Assembly: GCA_021307345.1 (NCBI GenBank)
Contig: CP089930.1
Coordinates: 2,976,001 to 3,040,000, forward strand
Direction: 5' to 3'
DNA length: 64,000 nt
Source: Escherichia coli
GTDB lineage: Bacteria > Pseudomonadota > Gammaproteobacteria > Enterobacterales > Enterobacteriaceae
Part shown: positions 47,529 to 58,452 of the stretch, in pieces
Layout of the letters: each line of letters begins with the position of its first letter
How positions within the stretch are numbered: position 1 is the first letter of the stretch
Translations under genes and position numbers: made by a program
Notes under the pieces: model-generated
Database searches by the model: none
What the model was told of the DNA's origin: nothing
The model's input: the letters and a program-made list of their open reading frames with translations, nothing else

Positions 47529-47750
47529 AATAATCCATTATTTTGTGTGTAATAAATGTACGCCCGCGAGGGTGCGAGTTAGGGGGTTAAAAGAAAAATG
47601 TGAGTATCACCCGCAAAAGCAAGGGCGAAGGAAAAAGAGAATTAACAACCTGAGCGAATGCTCAGAACCGGTTAATGGTGAATGGAAGAGTTTGGGGCGG
47701 CGAAAAGATACACCGAATGAGTGGATAAAACAACCGTTTGCAGAATGAGC
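47529..47750 (-). promoter_or_regulatory. Leader/promoter region of the RNA ligase operon
   Basis: About 220 bases separate the emrB terminator from the ligase start, so this region should hold the operon's own promoter. It contains a 6-bp hairpin CTGAGC-GAAT-GCTCAG at 47650-47665 followed on the minus strand by a pyrimidine-rich tract (TTCTCTTTTTCCTTC). I see no sigma-54 GG-N10-GC element and no strong sigma-70 promoter. A 67-codon plus-strand reading frame here has no support. Confidence 0.5.
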
Positions 47751-47778
47751 AAATAAAAAGGGAGCCGCAGCTCCCTTT
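47751..47778 (-). terminator. Intrinsic terminator of emrAB
   Basis: On the minus strand AAAGGGAGC, loop TGCG, GCTCCCTTT forms a 9-bp stem followed by TTATTT. It lies just after the emrB stop and isolates the ligase operon from emrRAB transcription. Confidence 0.93.
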
Positions 47779-47785
47779 GACAACC

Positions 47786-49324
47786 TTAGTGCGCACCGCC
47801 TCCGCCGCCACCTGCGCCAAATGGCGGTTTAGCAAACCACACCAGCCCCAGCAGGACGAGAAATATCCCGGCTGACATCCAGAAGATCTCATTGGCGGAA
47901 ATAATCAGCCCCTGATTGGTGATTTGCTGGGCAATCCAGCCAGATGCCTGCTGTTGCGTCATCCCCAGCCCTTCCAGTTGACTGTACATCGCCTGGGCGT
48001 TCGGGTTATACGGGTTCACCGACTCGGTCAACTGCGCATGGTGCATCGACTCGCGGTTGGTCCACATAGTCGTCGTTATGGACGTACCGATAGACCCCGC
48101 CAGCGTTCGCGTAAAGTTGGAGAGACTCGACGCCGCCGCCAGTCGTTCCGGCGGCAAACCAGAGAGCGTAATGGTGGTCAGCGGCATAAAGAAGCAGGCC
48201 ACCGCGAAGCCCTGGATAAACTGCGGCCAGGCCGATGCACCAAAATCCATACCCGGTTCAAAGGTATAAGCACGCCAGTAAAAGCAAACGGCATACATAA
48301 TAAAGCTGAAGGTTACCAGCCGACGCATATCCAGTTTATGCGCAAAACGGCCGATAATTGGCGACAGGATCACCGGAATAATCCCTACCGGCGCAGATGC
48401 CAGCCCTGCCCAGGTTGCCGTGTAGCCGTAGACTTCCTGCAATAATTGCGGCAACAGAACAATTGCGCCGAAGTAGAGCATGTAGGCGAGGCTGATACAC
48501 AAGCAGCCAATTGTGAAGTTGCGCGATTTAAACAGTGACAGGTCGACTATCGGGTTATCGTCGGTCAACTCCCAGACAATCAGGAAGCTGATAGCCACCA
48601 CCGCCACCACGGTGAGGATGATAATTTCTTGCGATGAGAACCAGTCCAGCTCTTTACCCCGGTCGAGCATAATTTGCAGGCTACCGATACCAATCACCAG
48701 CAGCGCCAGCCCCACGGCATCAATTCGCCGCCTTTCTGTACGGGTTTCGCGTCCGCGCAGGGTTTGCAGTGTCATCAACACCACCGCCACGCCAATTGGC
48801 ACGTTGATGAAGAATATCCAGCCCCAGTGGTAATTATCACTGATATAACCGCCGAGGATTGGGCCGCAAATTGGCGCGACAATCACCGTCATCGACCACA
48901 ACGCCAGCGCGATCGAGCGTTTAGCTGGCGGGTAGTTATTCAGTAACAGACTTTGCGAAAGTGGGATCAACGGCCCGGCGACAATCCCCTGAATCACGCG
49001 GAAGAAGATCAGCATATTCAGACTACTGGAAACACCACACGCCCACGACGCAATGGCGAAGGCAATGGTTGACCAGAGGAACAGCTTCACTTCCCCGACG
49101 CGTTTTGCCAGCCAGCCGGTAAGGGGGATCGAGATGGCGTTTGCCACCCCGAAGGAGGTGATCACCCACGTTCCCTGGCTGAGCGATGAGCCCAGATTCC
49201 CGGCGATAGTGGGGATCGCCACGTTAGCAATGGTGGAGTCCAGCACCTGCATGAATGTCGCCAGTGACAGCGCAATCGTCATAATGACCAGTTGCGCGCC
49301 TTCCAGCGGTTTTTGCTGTTGCAT
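47786..49324 (-). CDS. emrB: EmrB, MFS multidrug efflux pump (14 TM)
   Basis: Inner-membrane pump of the EmrAB-TolC system that exports hydrophobic toxins such as CCCP and nalidixic acid. The start was set at the ATG of MQQQKPLEGAQ, giving 512 residues; a GTG-type start three codons upstream is less likely. It has the DHA2-family motif LDSTIANVAIPTI and fourteen hydrophobic spans. It ends in the glycine-rich GAGGGGGGAH tail. It lies 16 bases after emrA. Confidence 0.97.
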   Translation of the reverse strand: MQQQKPLEGAQLVIMTIALSLATFMQVLDSTIANVAIPTIAGNLGSSLSQGTWVITSFGVANAISIPLTGWLAKRVGEVKLFLWSTIAFAIASWACGVSSSLNMLIFFRVIQGIVAGPLIPLSQSLLLNNYPPAKRSIALALWSMTVIVAPICGPILGGYISDNYHWGWIFFINVPIGVAVVLMTLQTLRGRETRTERRRIDAVGLALLVIGIGSLQIMLDRGKELDWFSSQEIIILTVVAVVAISFLIVWELTDDNPIVDLSLFKSRNFTIGCLCISLAYMLYFGAIVLLPQLLQEVYGYTATWAGLASAPVGIIPVILSPIIGRFAHKLDMRRLVTFSFIMYAVCFYWRAYTFEPGMDFGASAWPQFIQGFAVACFFMPLTTITLSGLPPERLAAASSLSNFTRTLAGSIGTSITTTMWTNRESMHHAQLTESVNPYNPNAQAMYSQLEGLGMTQQQASGWIAQQITNQGLIISANEIFWMSAGIFLVLLGLVWFAKPPFGAGGGGGGAH

Positions 49325-49340
49325 CACACGCACCTCTGGA

Positions 49341-50513
49341 TTAGCCAGCGTTAGCTTTTACGATATCGTCGATCAGTTTATTGACAGGTGCCAGGCTGAT
49401 TTCACGCGCGGTACTTACCGCGACCGGCGTAGAACGTACTTTGTTTGCCAGTACCTGACCGTCACGGTTAGTGGTATTGACGCTCACCAGCGTGGACAAG
49501 CCGATACGCAGTGGGTATTGCTCAAGCTGTTTTTGGTCCAGTTCAATACGAACAGGCAGACGCTGAACGACTTTGATCCAGTTACCGGTGGCATTTTGCG
49601 CCGGAAGCAGCGAGAACGCGCTACCTGTACCCATATCCAGACCGACCACTTTACCGGTGTATTTCACATCATCGCCGTAAATATCAGTGGTGATGGTGAC
49701 CGGCTGACCGATGCGCATATTGGCAATCTGCGTCTCTTTAAAGTTGGCATCCACCCACATATTGGTAGCCGGAACGACCGCCATCAGCGGCGTCGTTGGG
49801 CTAATTTGCGCACCAGGCTGAACGGCTCGGCGGGAGACATAGCCGGTCATTGGGCTGACAATTCGGGTACGTTCCAGCGCCAGCCAGGCGTTACGTACTT
49901 CAGTAGCGGCCTGTTGCACGGCAGGCTGATCTTCCAGTTTAGTTCCCAGAATCATCGCCTGATTGGCATTGTATTGTTGAATGGCGACATCCAGTTGCGC
50001 CTGGGCGCTGGTGACGGCGTCGCGGGCGTGTTGCAGTTCTTCGCGACCAATCAGGTTGGCATTGCCCAGCGGCACACGGCGGTTGTAGTCGCTCTGTGCT
50101 TTAGCGAGGGCGATTTTCTGCACCTCAATATTCGCCTGCAACTGCTTGCTGTTAATCATCAGTTGGTGGGTTTGACGAACGCTGGAAGCCAGCGCAGTTT
50201 TGGCTTTTTCAAACGCCTGGCGAGCGTCTGTCGGGTCGAGAGTGACCAGCACATCGCCTTCTTTTACAAAATCGGTGTTATCGGCCCAGACTTTCGTCAC
50301 GCTGCCAGACACCTGAGACATAATTTGAATCTGATTCCCTGCCACGTATGCGTCATCGGTCTCTTCAAAATGACGCAGTACCAAAAACCAATAAATTCCT
50401 ATCGCTACGGCAATAATGATAAAGAGCAAGGTGAGAAGGAGGAGCAGACTCTTACGTTTGCCGCTCTTCTTTACCGGTTGCTGCGGGTTTTGAGTCTCCG
50501 CATTTGCGCTCAT
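49341..50513 (-). CDS. emrA: EmrA, membrane fusion protein of the Emr pump
   Basis: Periplasmic adaptor that links EmrB to TolC. The start was set at MSANAETQNPQQP (390 residues), with GGAGAACAAT upstream. An N-terminal membrane anchor (LLLLLTLLFIIIAVAIGIYWF) is followed by the HlyD-type lipoyl/coiled-coil hairpin and beta-barrel. It is cotranscribed with emrB behind emrR. Confidence 0.97.
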   Translation of the reverse strand: MSANAETQNPQQPVKKSGKRKSLLLLLTLLFIIIAVAIGIYWFLVLRHFEETDDAYVAGNQIQIMSQVSGSVTKVWADNTDFVKEGDVLVTLDPTDARQAFEKAKTALASSVRQTHQLMINSKQLQANIEVQKIALAKAQSDYNRRVPLGNANLIGREELQHARDAVTSAQAQLDVAIQQYNANQAMILGTKLEDQPAVQQAATEVRNAWLALERTRIVSPMTGYVSRRAVQPGAQISPTTPLMAVVPATNMWVDANFKETQIANMRIGQPVTITTDIYGDDVKYTGKVVGLDMGTGSAFSLLPAQNATGNWIKVVQRLPVRIELDQKQLEQYPLRIGLSTLVSVNTTNRDGQVLANKVRSTPVAVSTAREISLAPVNKLIDDIVKANAG

Positions 50514-50639
50514 ATTGTTCTCCACGATCTTCTTAACTCATCGGCTGAGCCGACCTGCTTGCCAAAAAGGCCAGCACGTTGCGATGCTGGCCGGTCAGTT
50601 TTTCTTTTATAAATCTGGATTTTTGAGCGAGATGACGCG

Positions 50640-51170
50640 TTAGCTCATCGCTTCGAGGACCATGCCGTCTTGTTCCATCTGGTCGAGACGGGAGAGCAAC
50701 TTGCGGGTGATTTGCTCGAGCTGATCTTTTTCGCTAGTGCTGAGCGCGGACCAGAGTTGATGCAGGCAGTTATGCTGCGGCGGTAAAACCTCGCGCAAAA
50801 ACTCGTGACCTTTTTCCGTTAATTGCAGATGCAGGCAGCGGCGATCGTTGTCGCTTTCACGACGCTCGATCCAACCGCGTTTTTCCAGTTCATCGGCAAT
50901 ACGCGTCGCATTGGTACGGGATGATCCAAGAGCACAACTTAATTCAGAAGGCTGAATACTGTGGTTTTCCTGAGACTCCAGCGTAATCAACGCCATAAAC
51001 AACGTCTCGTTAATCCCCTGAGCCTTCAGCATTTTATTGCGGTTCTCCAGCAGCTTGCTCTGCATATGCATACAAAGACGGGTCAGAAGGATTTCCTGGT
51101 AAGGAAAATCTTCGTGGCGGCTGGCGCGAAATTTTAGCATTTGTTCAATGGGCGTAAACGAACTATCCAT
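50640..51170 (-). CDS. emrR: EmrR (MprA), MarR-family repressor of emrAB
   Basis: Repressor of the emrRAB operon, released by substrates such as CCCP and salicylate. The 176-residue protein has a winged-helix core ([24 protein letters not shown] and [15 protein letters not shown], given by position near residues 77 and 108). It is first gene of the operon and 126 bases before emrA. Confidence 0.97.
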   Translation of the reverse strand: MDSSFTPIEQMLKFRASRHEDFPYQEILLTRLCMHMQSKLLENRNKMLKAQGINETLFMALITLESQENHSIQPSELSCALGSSRTNATRIADELEKRGWIERRESDNDRRCLHLQLTEKGHEFLREVLPPQHNCLHQLWSALSTSEKDQLEQITRKLLSRLDQMEQDGMVLEAMS

Positions 51171-51260
51171 TTGGGTATGACCTCATTAATTTCAGCCGAT
51201 ATAGTAACGACAGTGACAAATAAAGTAAATGTATTGTTTTAGAAAATTGATTCTTGTGGG

Positions 51261-51596
51261 TTATATAATCGCCATCACTTTCCAGGCGAGCCCGTAGGCC
51301 AGCGCACTTAGCAGTGTAGGGACGATAATGCTGCGTGTTTTATAGAAACTGGCACCCAGTACCGCGAAGCCAACCAGTGTGGGCACGAAACGGCGTGTAT
51401 CGTGCATCACTTCTGGTGCGGTAGAGACAACCAGCAGAGCACAAATCGAGGCTATGCCAATGGTGTCGAGCAAAATACCCACCGCACCACGTTTGGTCGG
51501 GCGGGCATTACCCACACGCAGGCGCAGCGGCAAATAGCGAAAGCAGTAATTAACCGCGCCAACCAGTAACCCAAGCAGCAGAACCTCATAGCTCAT
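51261..51596 (-). CDS. ygaH: YgaH, small subunit of the YgaZH amino-acid exporter
   Basis: AzlD-type membrane protein that works with YgaZ to export L-valine and related amino acids. The 111-residue protein has about four hydrophobic segments and the family motif [11 protein letters not shown]. Its start overlaps the ygaZ end by eleven bases. Confidence 0.95.
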   Translation of the reverse strand: MSYEVLLLGLLVGAVNYCFRYLPLRLRVGNARPTKRGAVGILLDTIGIASICALLVVSTAPEVMHDTRRFVPTLVGFAVLGASFYKTRSIIVPTLLSALAYGLAWKVMAII

Positions 51597-52323
51597 CGGG
51601 CGCTCCTTGCCAGAATGCCTGAATTAGCGCAGTGAGGCAGCCACAGACAATGCCTGCCAGAATGGCGACGGGAATAGAAAATAGCGTTACGCCCGCAAGG
51701 GCGCCGATTAACGCTGCGGTAACGCAAAGGGATTGTTTGCGCTGGAAAGAGGCGAGCAGAAAACTCATAAAGAGCGCCGGTAGCATAAAGCCTAATGCTG
51801 CTTCAACGGCTGGATAACCTTGCAGCAATCCGCTGCCAGAGAATGCCCCTATAACCGTACCAAATACCCACGATGACCATGAACTGAAGGCAATGCCAAT
51901 CATCCAGTTCTCGCTCCAGCGGCGATTATTGCGTACCAGCTTTGCCGTTGCTGCGGCAAAAACTTCATCCGTCAGGCCAAACGCCCACAATGCAGTTTTC
52001 GATTTTTGCAAACGCTGAACAATGCGGCTACGCAACGATGGACCATACAGGATATGGCGAACATCCATTGCCATGACGGTCAGCGCAGCGACCCACAAAC
52101 TACTCCCGGCTGCCAGCATCGTGGTAATGACGAACTGACTCGCGCCTGCATAAATGATGCAGGAGAAAAAAACGCTTTCGAGAGGAGAAAATCCCAGACG
52201 GGTCGCATTCAGACCGAAAGCAAAGGCCACCGGAATATAACTAATAACAATCGGTAAACTGTCTTTGCATCCTTCCATGAAGGTCGCCGAACCTGAAGCA
52301 GGCAGAGGAGTAGGGCTTACCAT
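51586..52323 (-). CDS. ygaZ: YgaZ, large subunit of the YgaZH amino-acid exporter
   Basis: AzlC-type membrane protein exporting branched-chain amino acids (L-valine, also methionine). The 245-residue protein contains the family segments [18 protein letters not shown] and [13 protein letters not shown] and several spans. It is transcribed with ygaH. Confidence 0.95.
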   Translation of the reverse strand: MVSPTPLPASGSATFMEGCKDSLPIVISYIPVAFAFGLNATRLGFSPLESVFFSCIIYAGASQFVITTMLAAGSSLWVAALTVMAMDVRHILYGPSLRSRIVQRLQKSKTALWAFGLTDEVFAAATAKLVRNNRRWSENWMIGIAFSSWSSWVFGTVIGAFSGSGLLQGYPAVEAALGFMLPALFMSFLLASFQRKQSLCVTAALIGALAGVTLFSIPVAILAGIVCGCLTALIQAFWQGAPDEL

Positions 52324-52446
52324 AGAGTGTACGCTTAACGACTGTTAAAATTATAAATGGACTGAATGAATATCTTAACCTTATCAGACTGATGGGCTTC
52401 TTAACACCCTTATAAGTGTAAAGCCACGAAAACGGTTGCTGATTGT

Positions 52447-53631
52447 CTAAATAGCGGCTTCCTGACGATGAAAACCTCGCCACCAGACCAACAGATTAAC
52501 CAGGGCAATCGTCGCACCAGCCAGGCAAACGCCTGCCCAACCGGCATGTTGCCAGGCTGAGGCCGAAATCAGTGAACCGGCGGCACCGCCAATAAAGTAA
52601 CTGGTCATATAGCCTGCGGTCAGGCGATTACGCGCATCAGGATGAATACGATAAATCACGGTTTGATTGGTGATATGCACGCCCTGTACGGTGAGATCCA
52701 GCACCAGGATGCCGATAATCAGCGCCAGCACGGAAGTGTGACCAAACCAGATCGCCAGCCATGAAAGCAACAGCAGCAGCAAACCGAAAGTCGTTGTCAG
52801 GTGCGATTGACCCTTATCGGCAAAACCACCTGCCGGACGTGCGCCCAGCGCCCCAGCGGCTCCTGCAAGGCCAAACAGACCAATCGTTCCATCGCTGTAG
52901 TTAAAAGGCGGCGCGGCAAGCAAAAAGGCCATTGATGTCCACAGAATGCTGAAGTTAGCAAAGGTCAGGCAGCCCAGCACCGCGCGGGTGCGCAGGATCT
53001 TATCGCTGATAAACATGCTGAAAACGGAACCTAACAACTGTGGGTAGTTGAGGTGCGTCTCAGATTTCATCTGCGGCAGGCCGCGCCACAACGCCAGCGC
53101 CATTAGCGCCATTAATACTGCTGCGACCCAGAAAACGGTGCGCCAGCCGCCGAGATTTGCCAGCAACCCGGCAACGGTACGCGCCAGCAAAATGCCCAGT
53201 AGCAGGCCGCTCATAATTGTGCCAACCACCTTGCCGCGTTTTTCCGGCGAGGCCAGCGTTGCCGCCAGCGGAACCAGAATTTGTGCCACGACCGAGAATA
53301 AACCCGTTAATGCCGTACCGAGGATCATCATCGCCAGTGACTGACTGCTGGCGGTAATCAACATACCGCCCGCTGCCAGTAAGGTCATCGAGACAATCAG
53401 GCGGCGGCGTTCAAACATATCACCGAGGGGAACAAGAAATAGCAGACCGGCGGCATAACCTAGCTGCGCGGCGGTGACAATAAAGCCCGCTGAACTGGCA
53501 GAAAGGGAAAAGTTACGCGCGATAGTGTCGAGCAATGGCTGAGCGTAATAGTTGCTGGCGACCGCCAGACCGGTGGCGATCGACATTAGCACGATCAGCG
53601 CCGGGCTAAGCTCGTGATTGGGTTTCGTCAT
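52447..53631 (-). CDS. ygaY: MFS transporter, intact gene at the ygaY position
   Basis: A 394-residue, twelve-span major facilitator with DHA1-like features: GYAAGLLFLVPLGDMFERRRL between spans 2 and 3, and a paired ARPAGGFADKG loop in the second half. The reading frame is uninterrupted. I recall ygaY of K-12 as a pseudogene, so this strain appears to keep the working version. Substrate unknown. It lies between ygaZ and proX on the same strand. Confidence 0.85.
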   Translation of the reverse strand: MTKPNHELSPALIVLMSIATGLAVASNYYAQPLLDTIARNFSLSASSAGFIVTAAQLGYAAGLLFLVPLGDMFERRRLIVSMTLLAAGGMLITASSQSLAMMILGTALTGLFSVVAQILVPLAATLASPEKRGKVVGTIMSGLLLGILLARTVAGLLANLGGWRTVFWVAAVLMALMALALWRGLPQMKSETHLNYPQLLGSVFSMFISDKILRTRAVLGCLTFANFSILWTSMAFLLAAPPFNYSDGTIGLFGLAGAAGALGARPAGGFADKGQSHLTTTFGLLLLLLSWLAIWFGHTSVLALIIGILVLDLTVQGVHITNQTVIYRIHPDARNRLTAGYMTSYFIGGAAGSLISASAWQHAGWAGVCLAGATIALVNLLVWWRGFHRQEAAI

Positions 53632-53728
53632 TATTGTTTATCAGGTGATGATGAGTCTGAAAACCAATAATAGCGGATGTTTATGAATGTGGGGTGAAAG
53701 ATAGATTGTTGAAATGTGCGGTGTGGTT

Positions 53729-53812
53729 TGTAGGCATGATAAGACGCGTCAGCGTCGCATCAGGCATTGTGTACAGAATGGCGGATGCGGCAAAAACGCC
53801 TTATCCGCCCGA
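53729..53812. repeat. BIME (two inverted REP units) between ygaY and proX
   Basis: Two REP-like units face each other: GTAGGCATGATAAGACGCGT (on to GCATCAGGC) and GGCGGATGCGGCAAAAACGC (on to TTATCCGCC). They fill most of the 188-base gap. Confidence 0.85.
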
Positions 53813-53819
53813 ATAAAAA

Positions 53820-54812
53820 TTACTTCTGCGCTGCCAGCGCCTCATTTACCCAGCCATCGAACTGTTGCTGGTGGGCTTTGATCCAGCCATCAACGTGACC
53901 CTGAATATCGCCTTCTGAGGCTTTGCCGTCATGCATAATGGCGTTCTGGGCGTTAATATCTGCCACTGGTAACTGCATAATGGCAAACAGTTTCGCTGCC
54001 GCCGGGTTTTTCTCAGCCCAGGCTTTGTTGGCAACGATATGCATGGTGCTGACCGGGAAGCCGTAATTTGCGCCATTCGGTAGTTTGGTATCGGCGTTTT
54101 TATCACCCGGCAGTGCGGAGAACGGCACCTGCAACCAGACGACATCTTTGCCCGGCTTCAGTTCGTTACTCACCCAGTACGGCGTCCAGGTGTAGTAAAA
54201 CACCGGTTTGCCCTCTTTGTAGCGACTGATGGTGTCGGCCATCATCGCTGCGTAGTTCCCCTGATTATGCGTCACGGTGTTGGTCAGTTCATACGCGGCA
54301 AGCTGGTGGTTGATCGCACCTTCGCAGCCCCAGCCTGGGTTACAGCCGGTTAAATCCGCTTTACCGTCGCCGTTGGTATCGAACAGTTTGGCGATCTTCG
54401 GATCTTTCAGTTGTACGATGTTGGTGATTTTGTATTGGTCGGCGGTTTTCTTATCGATCAGGTAACCCTGTGCCGCGCCGTTAACAAATACCCCTTCACG
54501 ATAAAATTTCTTATCGCCACCGGCAGCTTCGTACATGTTGTCATGGAGTGGCGTCCAGTTCACTGCGGTGAAGGTTGCATCGCCAGAAGCAAGCGAGGTG
54601 TAGCCAACGTTGTAATCCACTTCGCTGGGTTTATTGACGGTATAACCTAATTTCTCCAGCGCACGACTGACCAGCAGCGTCTGGAAGGTTTCTTCAGTGA
54701 TGGTGCTCTGAACTGGATTAACAGTAATGCCTTTGCCCGGCAGATCGGCAGCAAAAGTTTGTGTAGAGATAAGCGTGGCAAACGCTGTCGCAAAAAGTAC
54801 GCTATGTCGCAT
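53820..54812 (-). CDS. proX: ProX, periplasmic glycine betaine-binding protein
   Basis: Binding protein of the osmoprotectant transporter ProU. The start was set at ATG of [18 protein letters not shown], giving 330 residues with signal peptide cleavage after TFAA near residue 21. It has the tryptophan-rich betaine site segments [11 protein letters not shown] and [10 protein letters not shown]. It follows proW by 57 bases. Confidence 0.97.
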   Translation of the reverse strand: MRHSVLFATAFATLISTQTFAADLPGKGITVNPVQSTITEETFQTLLVSRALEKLGYTVNKPSEVDYNVGYTSLASGDATFTAVNWTPLHDNMYEAAGGDKKFYREGVFVNGAAQGYLIDKKTADQYKITNIVQLKDPKIAKLFDTNGDGKADLTGCNPGWGCEGAINHQLAAYELTNTVTHNQGNYAAMMADTISRYKEGKPVFYYTWTPYWVSNELKPGKDVVWLQVPFSALPGDKNADTKLPNGANYGFPVSTMHIVANKAWAEKNPAAAKLFAIMQLPVADINAQNAIMHDGKASEGDIQGHVDGWIKAHQQQFDGWVNEALAAQK

Positions 54813-54869
54813 TGTTATTCCTTTTTTTGGCAGGGTGATAATGCCCGGCGTCACCGGGCAAGTGCAGAG

Positions 54870-55934
54870 TTACTTAATGAATGGGCGGGTCAGCAGACCA
54901 ACAGGGCCAGTGGTGTACCAGCGACGGTTGCCGCGACTGCGTGAGTCGCGCCCAACGGCCTGCGTCAGGCGATCGAGGATAATGGCGAGGATCACAATCC
55001 CGACGCCGCCAACGGTGGCAAGCCCCATATCCAGACGACCGATACCGCGCAGAACCATCTGACCAAGCCCGCCGACAGCAATCATCGAGGCAATGACCAC
55101 CATAGAAAGAGCCAGCATCAGCGTCTGGTTAACGCCCGCCATAATGGTCGGCATCGCCAGCGGTAACTGAACTTTGAACAGCATCTGGCGCGGGCTGGCA
55201 CCGAATGAGCGCGAGGCTTCAATCAGATCCGCCGGAACCTGGTTAATCCCCAGAATGGTCAGACGGATAATCGGCGGCAGAGCAAAGATGATCGTCACCA
55301 CCACGCCCGGCACGTTACCGATACCAAACAGCATGACGATTGGCACCAGATAAACAAACGCGGGCGTGGTCTGCATGGCATCAAGCAGTGGACGGATTAT
55401 TTTCGCTGCTCGCGGACTTCTCGCCAGCCAGATCCCCAGCGGCAAACCGATGACGATACAGAACAGCAGGGCGGTTAATACCAGCGCCAGGGTGACCATT
55501 GCTTGCGACCATGCGCCAATCGCGCCGATAGCAATCAGTGAAACCAATGTCGCAACGCCCATACCGACGCCGGAAATCTGCCAGGCGATGAGAGCGAAAA
55601 CGATAATCGCCACAGGTGCAGGCATACCCAGTAGCAATTGCTGGAAACCGTTGAGAATATAATCCACCGGAACGCGCACACCCTGAAAGACGGGACGGAA
55701 ATGGGTAACGACCCAGTCGATCCCTTCAGTTACCCAACTGTCGAGTGGGATCAGCGTCTTGTGGAATGGATCGAGAATATTAAAATGCTCGACGTTTGGC
55801 GCAGGCGTACTGGACAGCCAGTCAGCGCCACCGCCGTCAGTCGGTGCAGCAGCCGGTGTACCCCAGGCGTCTGCGGATTGTGCGGCGCTGTCCGCCGCTG
55901 GTGTGGTATCCCACGGATTATTTTGATCAGCCAT
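54870..55934 (-). CDS. proW: ProW, glycine betaine transporter permease
   Basis: Membrane permease of ProU. The 354-residue protein has a long hydrophilic N-terminus of about 100 residues, typical of ProW. It is followed by spans and the permease EAA-type loop [20 protein letters not shown] near residue 246. It overlaps proV by eight bases. Confidence 0.97.
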   Translation of the reverse strand: MADQNNPWDTTPAADSAAQSADAWGTPAAAPTDGGGADWLSSTPAPNVEHFNILDPFHKTLIPLDSWVTEGIDWVVTHFRPVFQGVRVPVDYILNGFQQLLLGMPAPVAIIVFALIAWQISGVGMGVATLVSLIAIGAIGAWSQAMVTLALVLTALLFCIVIGLPLGIWLARSPRAAKIIRPLLDAMQTTPAFVYLVPIVMLFGIGNVPGVVVTIIFALPPIIRLTILGINQVPADLIEASRSFGASPRQMLFKVQLPLAMPTIMAGVNQTLMLALSMVVIASMIAVGGLGQMVLRGIGRLDMGLATVGGVGIVILAIILDRLTQAVGRDSRSRGNRRWYTTGPVGLLTRPFIK

Positions 55935-57129
55935 TGTTTACCCCCTCACGATCTAAAGCGCGCAGCAGCATTCCTTTCGAAATGATGCCGACATACTGTT
56001 GGTCCTCGTCGACCACTGGCACCGCACAGGGCGCCTGTCCGACATGAGAGAGCAACTCGCTAAGAGGTGTCTGAGCATCGACCGCTAACGGCGCATCAAT
56101 CAGCGCCGCATCAAGACCTTGCTGCTGCGTTAATGCTGCTTTTAACGAATCGATAGACACTGCGCCGACAAATTTATTACCGCGTTCGATGACGTAACCA
56201 TATTCGCGGTCTTCATCCTGCAATAATTTCAGCGCCGAACGCGGGCCGAAGCCGGGTGTTTTACGAATTAAGCCATTAGGGCTGCGGCGGGCAATATCTT
56301 TTGCGCTGAACACCTGGCTAATATCGACGCCACGGAAGAAGGTACGGACATAATCATTCGCCGGATTATTGAGAATTTCATCCGGTGTACCGACCTGAAC
56401 GACTTCACCATTTTGCATAATGGCAATTCTGTCGCCAATACGCATAGCTTCATCGAGATCGTGGGAAATAAATACAATGGTGCGCTGATGTTTCGCCTGT
56501 AATTTTACCAGCTCATCCTGCATCTCGGTGCGAATTAGTGGGTCGAGCGCCGAGAAGGCTTCATCCATTAATAAAATATCCGGATTGATGGCTAATGCGC
56601 GAGCCAATCCGACACGTTGGCGCATCCCGCCAGAAAGTTCGTCCGGGTAACTGTGGGCATAATTTTCCAGCCCGACCTGACGCAGTGCATCAATAGCTTT
56701 TTCCCGGCGTTCTTCGGCGTTAATTCCAGCTAATTCCATGCCGAAGGCAGTATTGTCCAGCACGGTCATATGTGGCATTAAGGCAAAGGACTGGAAGACC
56801 ATCGCAATCTTTTTTCTGCGCACCTCACGGAGTTCGGCATCGGATATTTTGGCAATATCCACACCGTCAATCAGTACTTGTCCACGGGTGGGTTCAATCA
56901 GGCGATTGAGAAGGCGTACCATTGTGGATTTACCCGAACCGGATAATCCCATGATGACAAATATCTCGCCTTCTTCAATGGCCAGACTGGCGTCTTTTAC
57001 GCCAAGCGATAGACCTGTTTTTTCCAGAATTTGTTCTTTTGAAAGTCCTTTTTCGATATATTTGAAAGCCCGTTGTGGATGCTCGCCAAATATTTTATAG
57101 AGATTTTTAATTTCTAATTTAATTGCCAT
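55927..57129 (-). CDS. proV: ProV, glycine betaine transporter ATPase
   Basis: ATPase of ProU. The 400-residue protein has Walker [10 protein letters not shown] near residue 61, signature [15 protein letters not shown] near residue 164, Walker [13 protein letters not shown], and two C-terminal CBS domains that sense osmotic state. In K-12 the start of proV contains a downstream regulatory element bound by H-NS; not verifiable here. Confidence 0.97.
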   Translation of the reverse strand: MAIKLEIKNLYKIFGEHPQRAFKYIEKGLSKEQILEKTGLSLGVKDASLAIEEGEIFVIMGLSGSGKSTMVRLLNRLIEPTRGQVLIDGVDIAKISDAELREVRRKKIAMVFQSFALMPHMTVLDNTAFGMELAGINAEERREKAIDALRQVGLENYAHSYPDELSGGMRQRVGLARALAINPDILLMDEAFSALDPLIRTEMQDELVKLQAKHQRTIVFISHDLDEAMRIGDRIAIMQNGEVVQVGTPDEILNNPANDYVRTFFRGVDISQVFSAKDIARRSPNGLIRKTPGFGPRSALKLLQDEDREYGYVIERGNKFVGAVSIDSLKAALTQQQGLDAALIDAPLAVDAQTPLSELLSHVGQAPCAVPVVDEDQQYVGIISKGMLLRALDREGVNNG

Positions 57130-57197
57130 GCAATAGAAAGATTCCTGTTATTTGTTTATGTCGATATATTACCCGATGGAAATAGTCACTTTTTTCT

Positions 57198-57225
57198 ACC
57201 CTAACATACTGAGAATCTGAGGCAA
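57198..57225 (-). promoter_or_regulatory. proU main (sigma-70) promoter
   Basis: On the minus strand TTGCCT (57220-57225) and TAGGGT (57198-57203) are spaced by 16 bases. This agrees with the mapped osmotically controlled P2 promoter of K-12, about 60 bases before proV. The rest of the gap to nrdF (57226-57483) is AT-rich and holds the nrdF terminator; no gene is seen. Confidence 0.85.
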
Positions 57226-57336
57226 CCCCTGATGGCAAATGTGGCATGAATATTGATGTGAGCAAATTGCCGGAATTTCCCGTGATATAAGGGCTGAGAG
57301 CAAATCGAGAAAAGTTGATATTTTTTGTTATAGATA

Positions 57337-57370
57337 GCGGAAAAACGCCTGAATATTGTAGTTTCAGGCG
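57337..57370 (-). terminator. Intrinsic terminator of nrdHIEF
   Basis: On the minus strand CGCCTGAA and TTCAGGCG form an 8-bp stem around a 9-base loop and are followed by TTTTTCCGC. It lies about 110 bases after the nrdF stop. Confidence 0.85.
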
Positions 57371-57483
57371 AATAATGCAACAGAGTATCAGTGTAGATCA
57401 CCACAAAATATCTGTGTGATAAAAAGCCATTTAATGAAAATTATTTCCCTGCTGAGGTTGGTGATATTTTTTAAATAACCGTG

Positions 57484-58452
<969 letters not shown>

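Noticed and set aside
47545-47748. 67-codon plus-strand frame in the emrB-ligase gap
   Set aside because: Very basic composition, no ribosome-binding site, and it crosses the operon leader; not supported as a gene.
47600-47750. A sigma-54 promoter for the RNA ligase operon, by analogy with RtcR-controlled rtcBA
   Set aside because: No GG-N10-GC element was found on the minus strand of the leader, and no RtcR-like activator gene is adjacent.
49053-50612. 519-codon plus-strand open frame across emrB and emrA
   Set aside because: It runs antisense to two well-identified genes and their short gap; no recognisable protein features.
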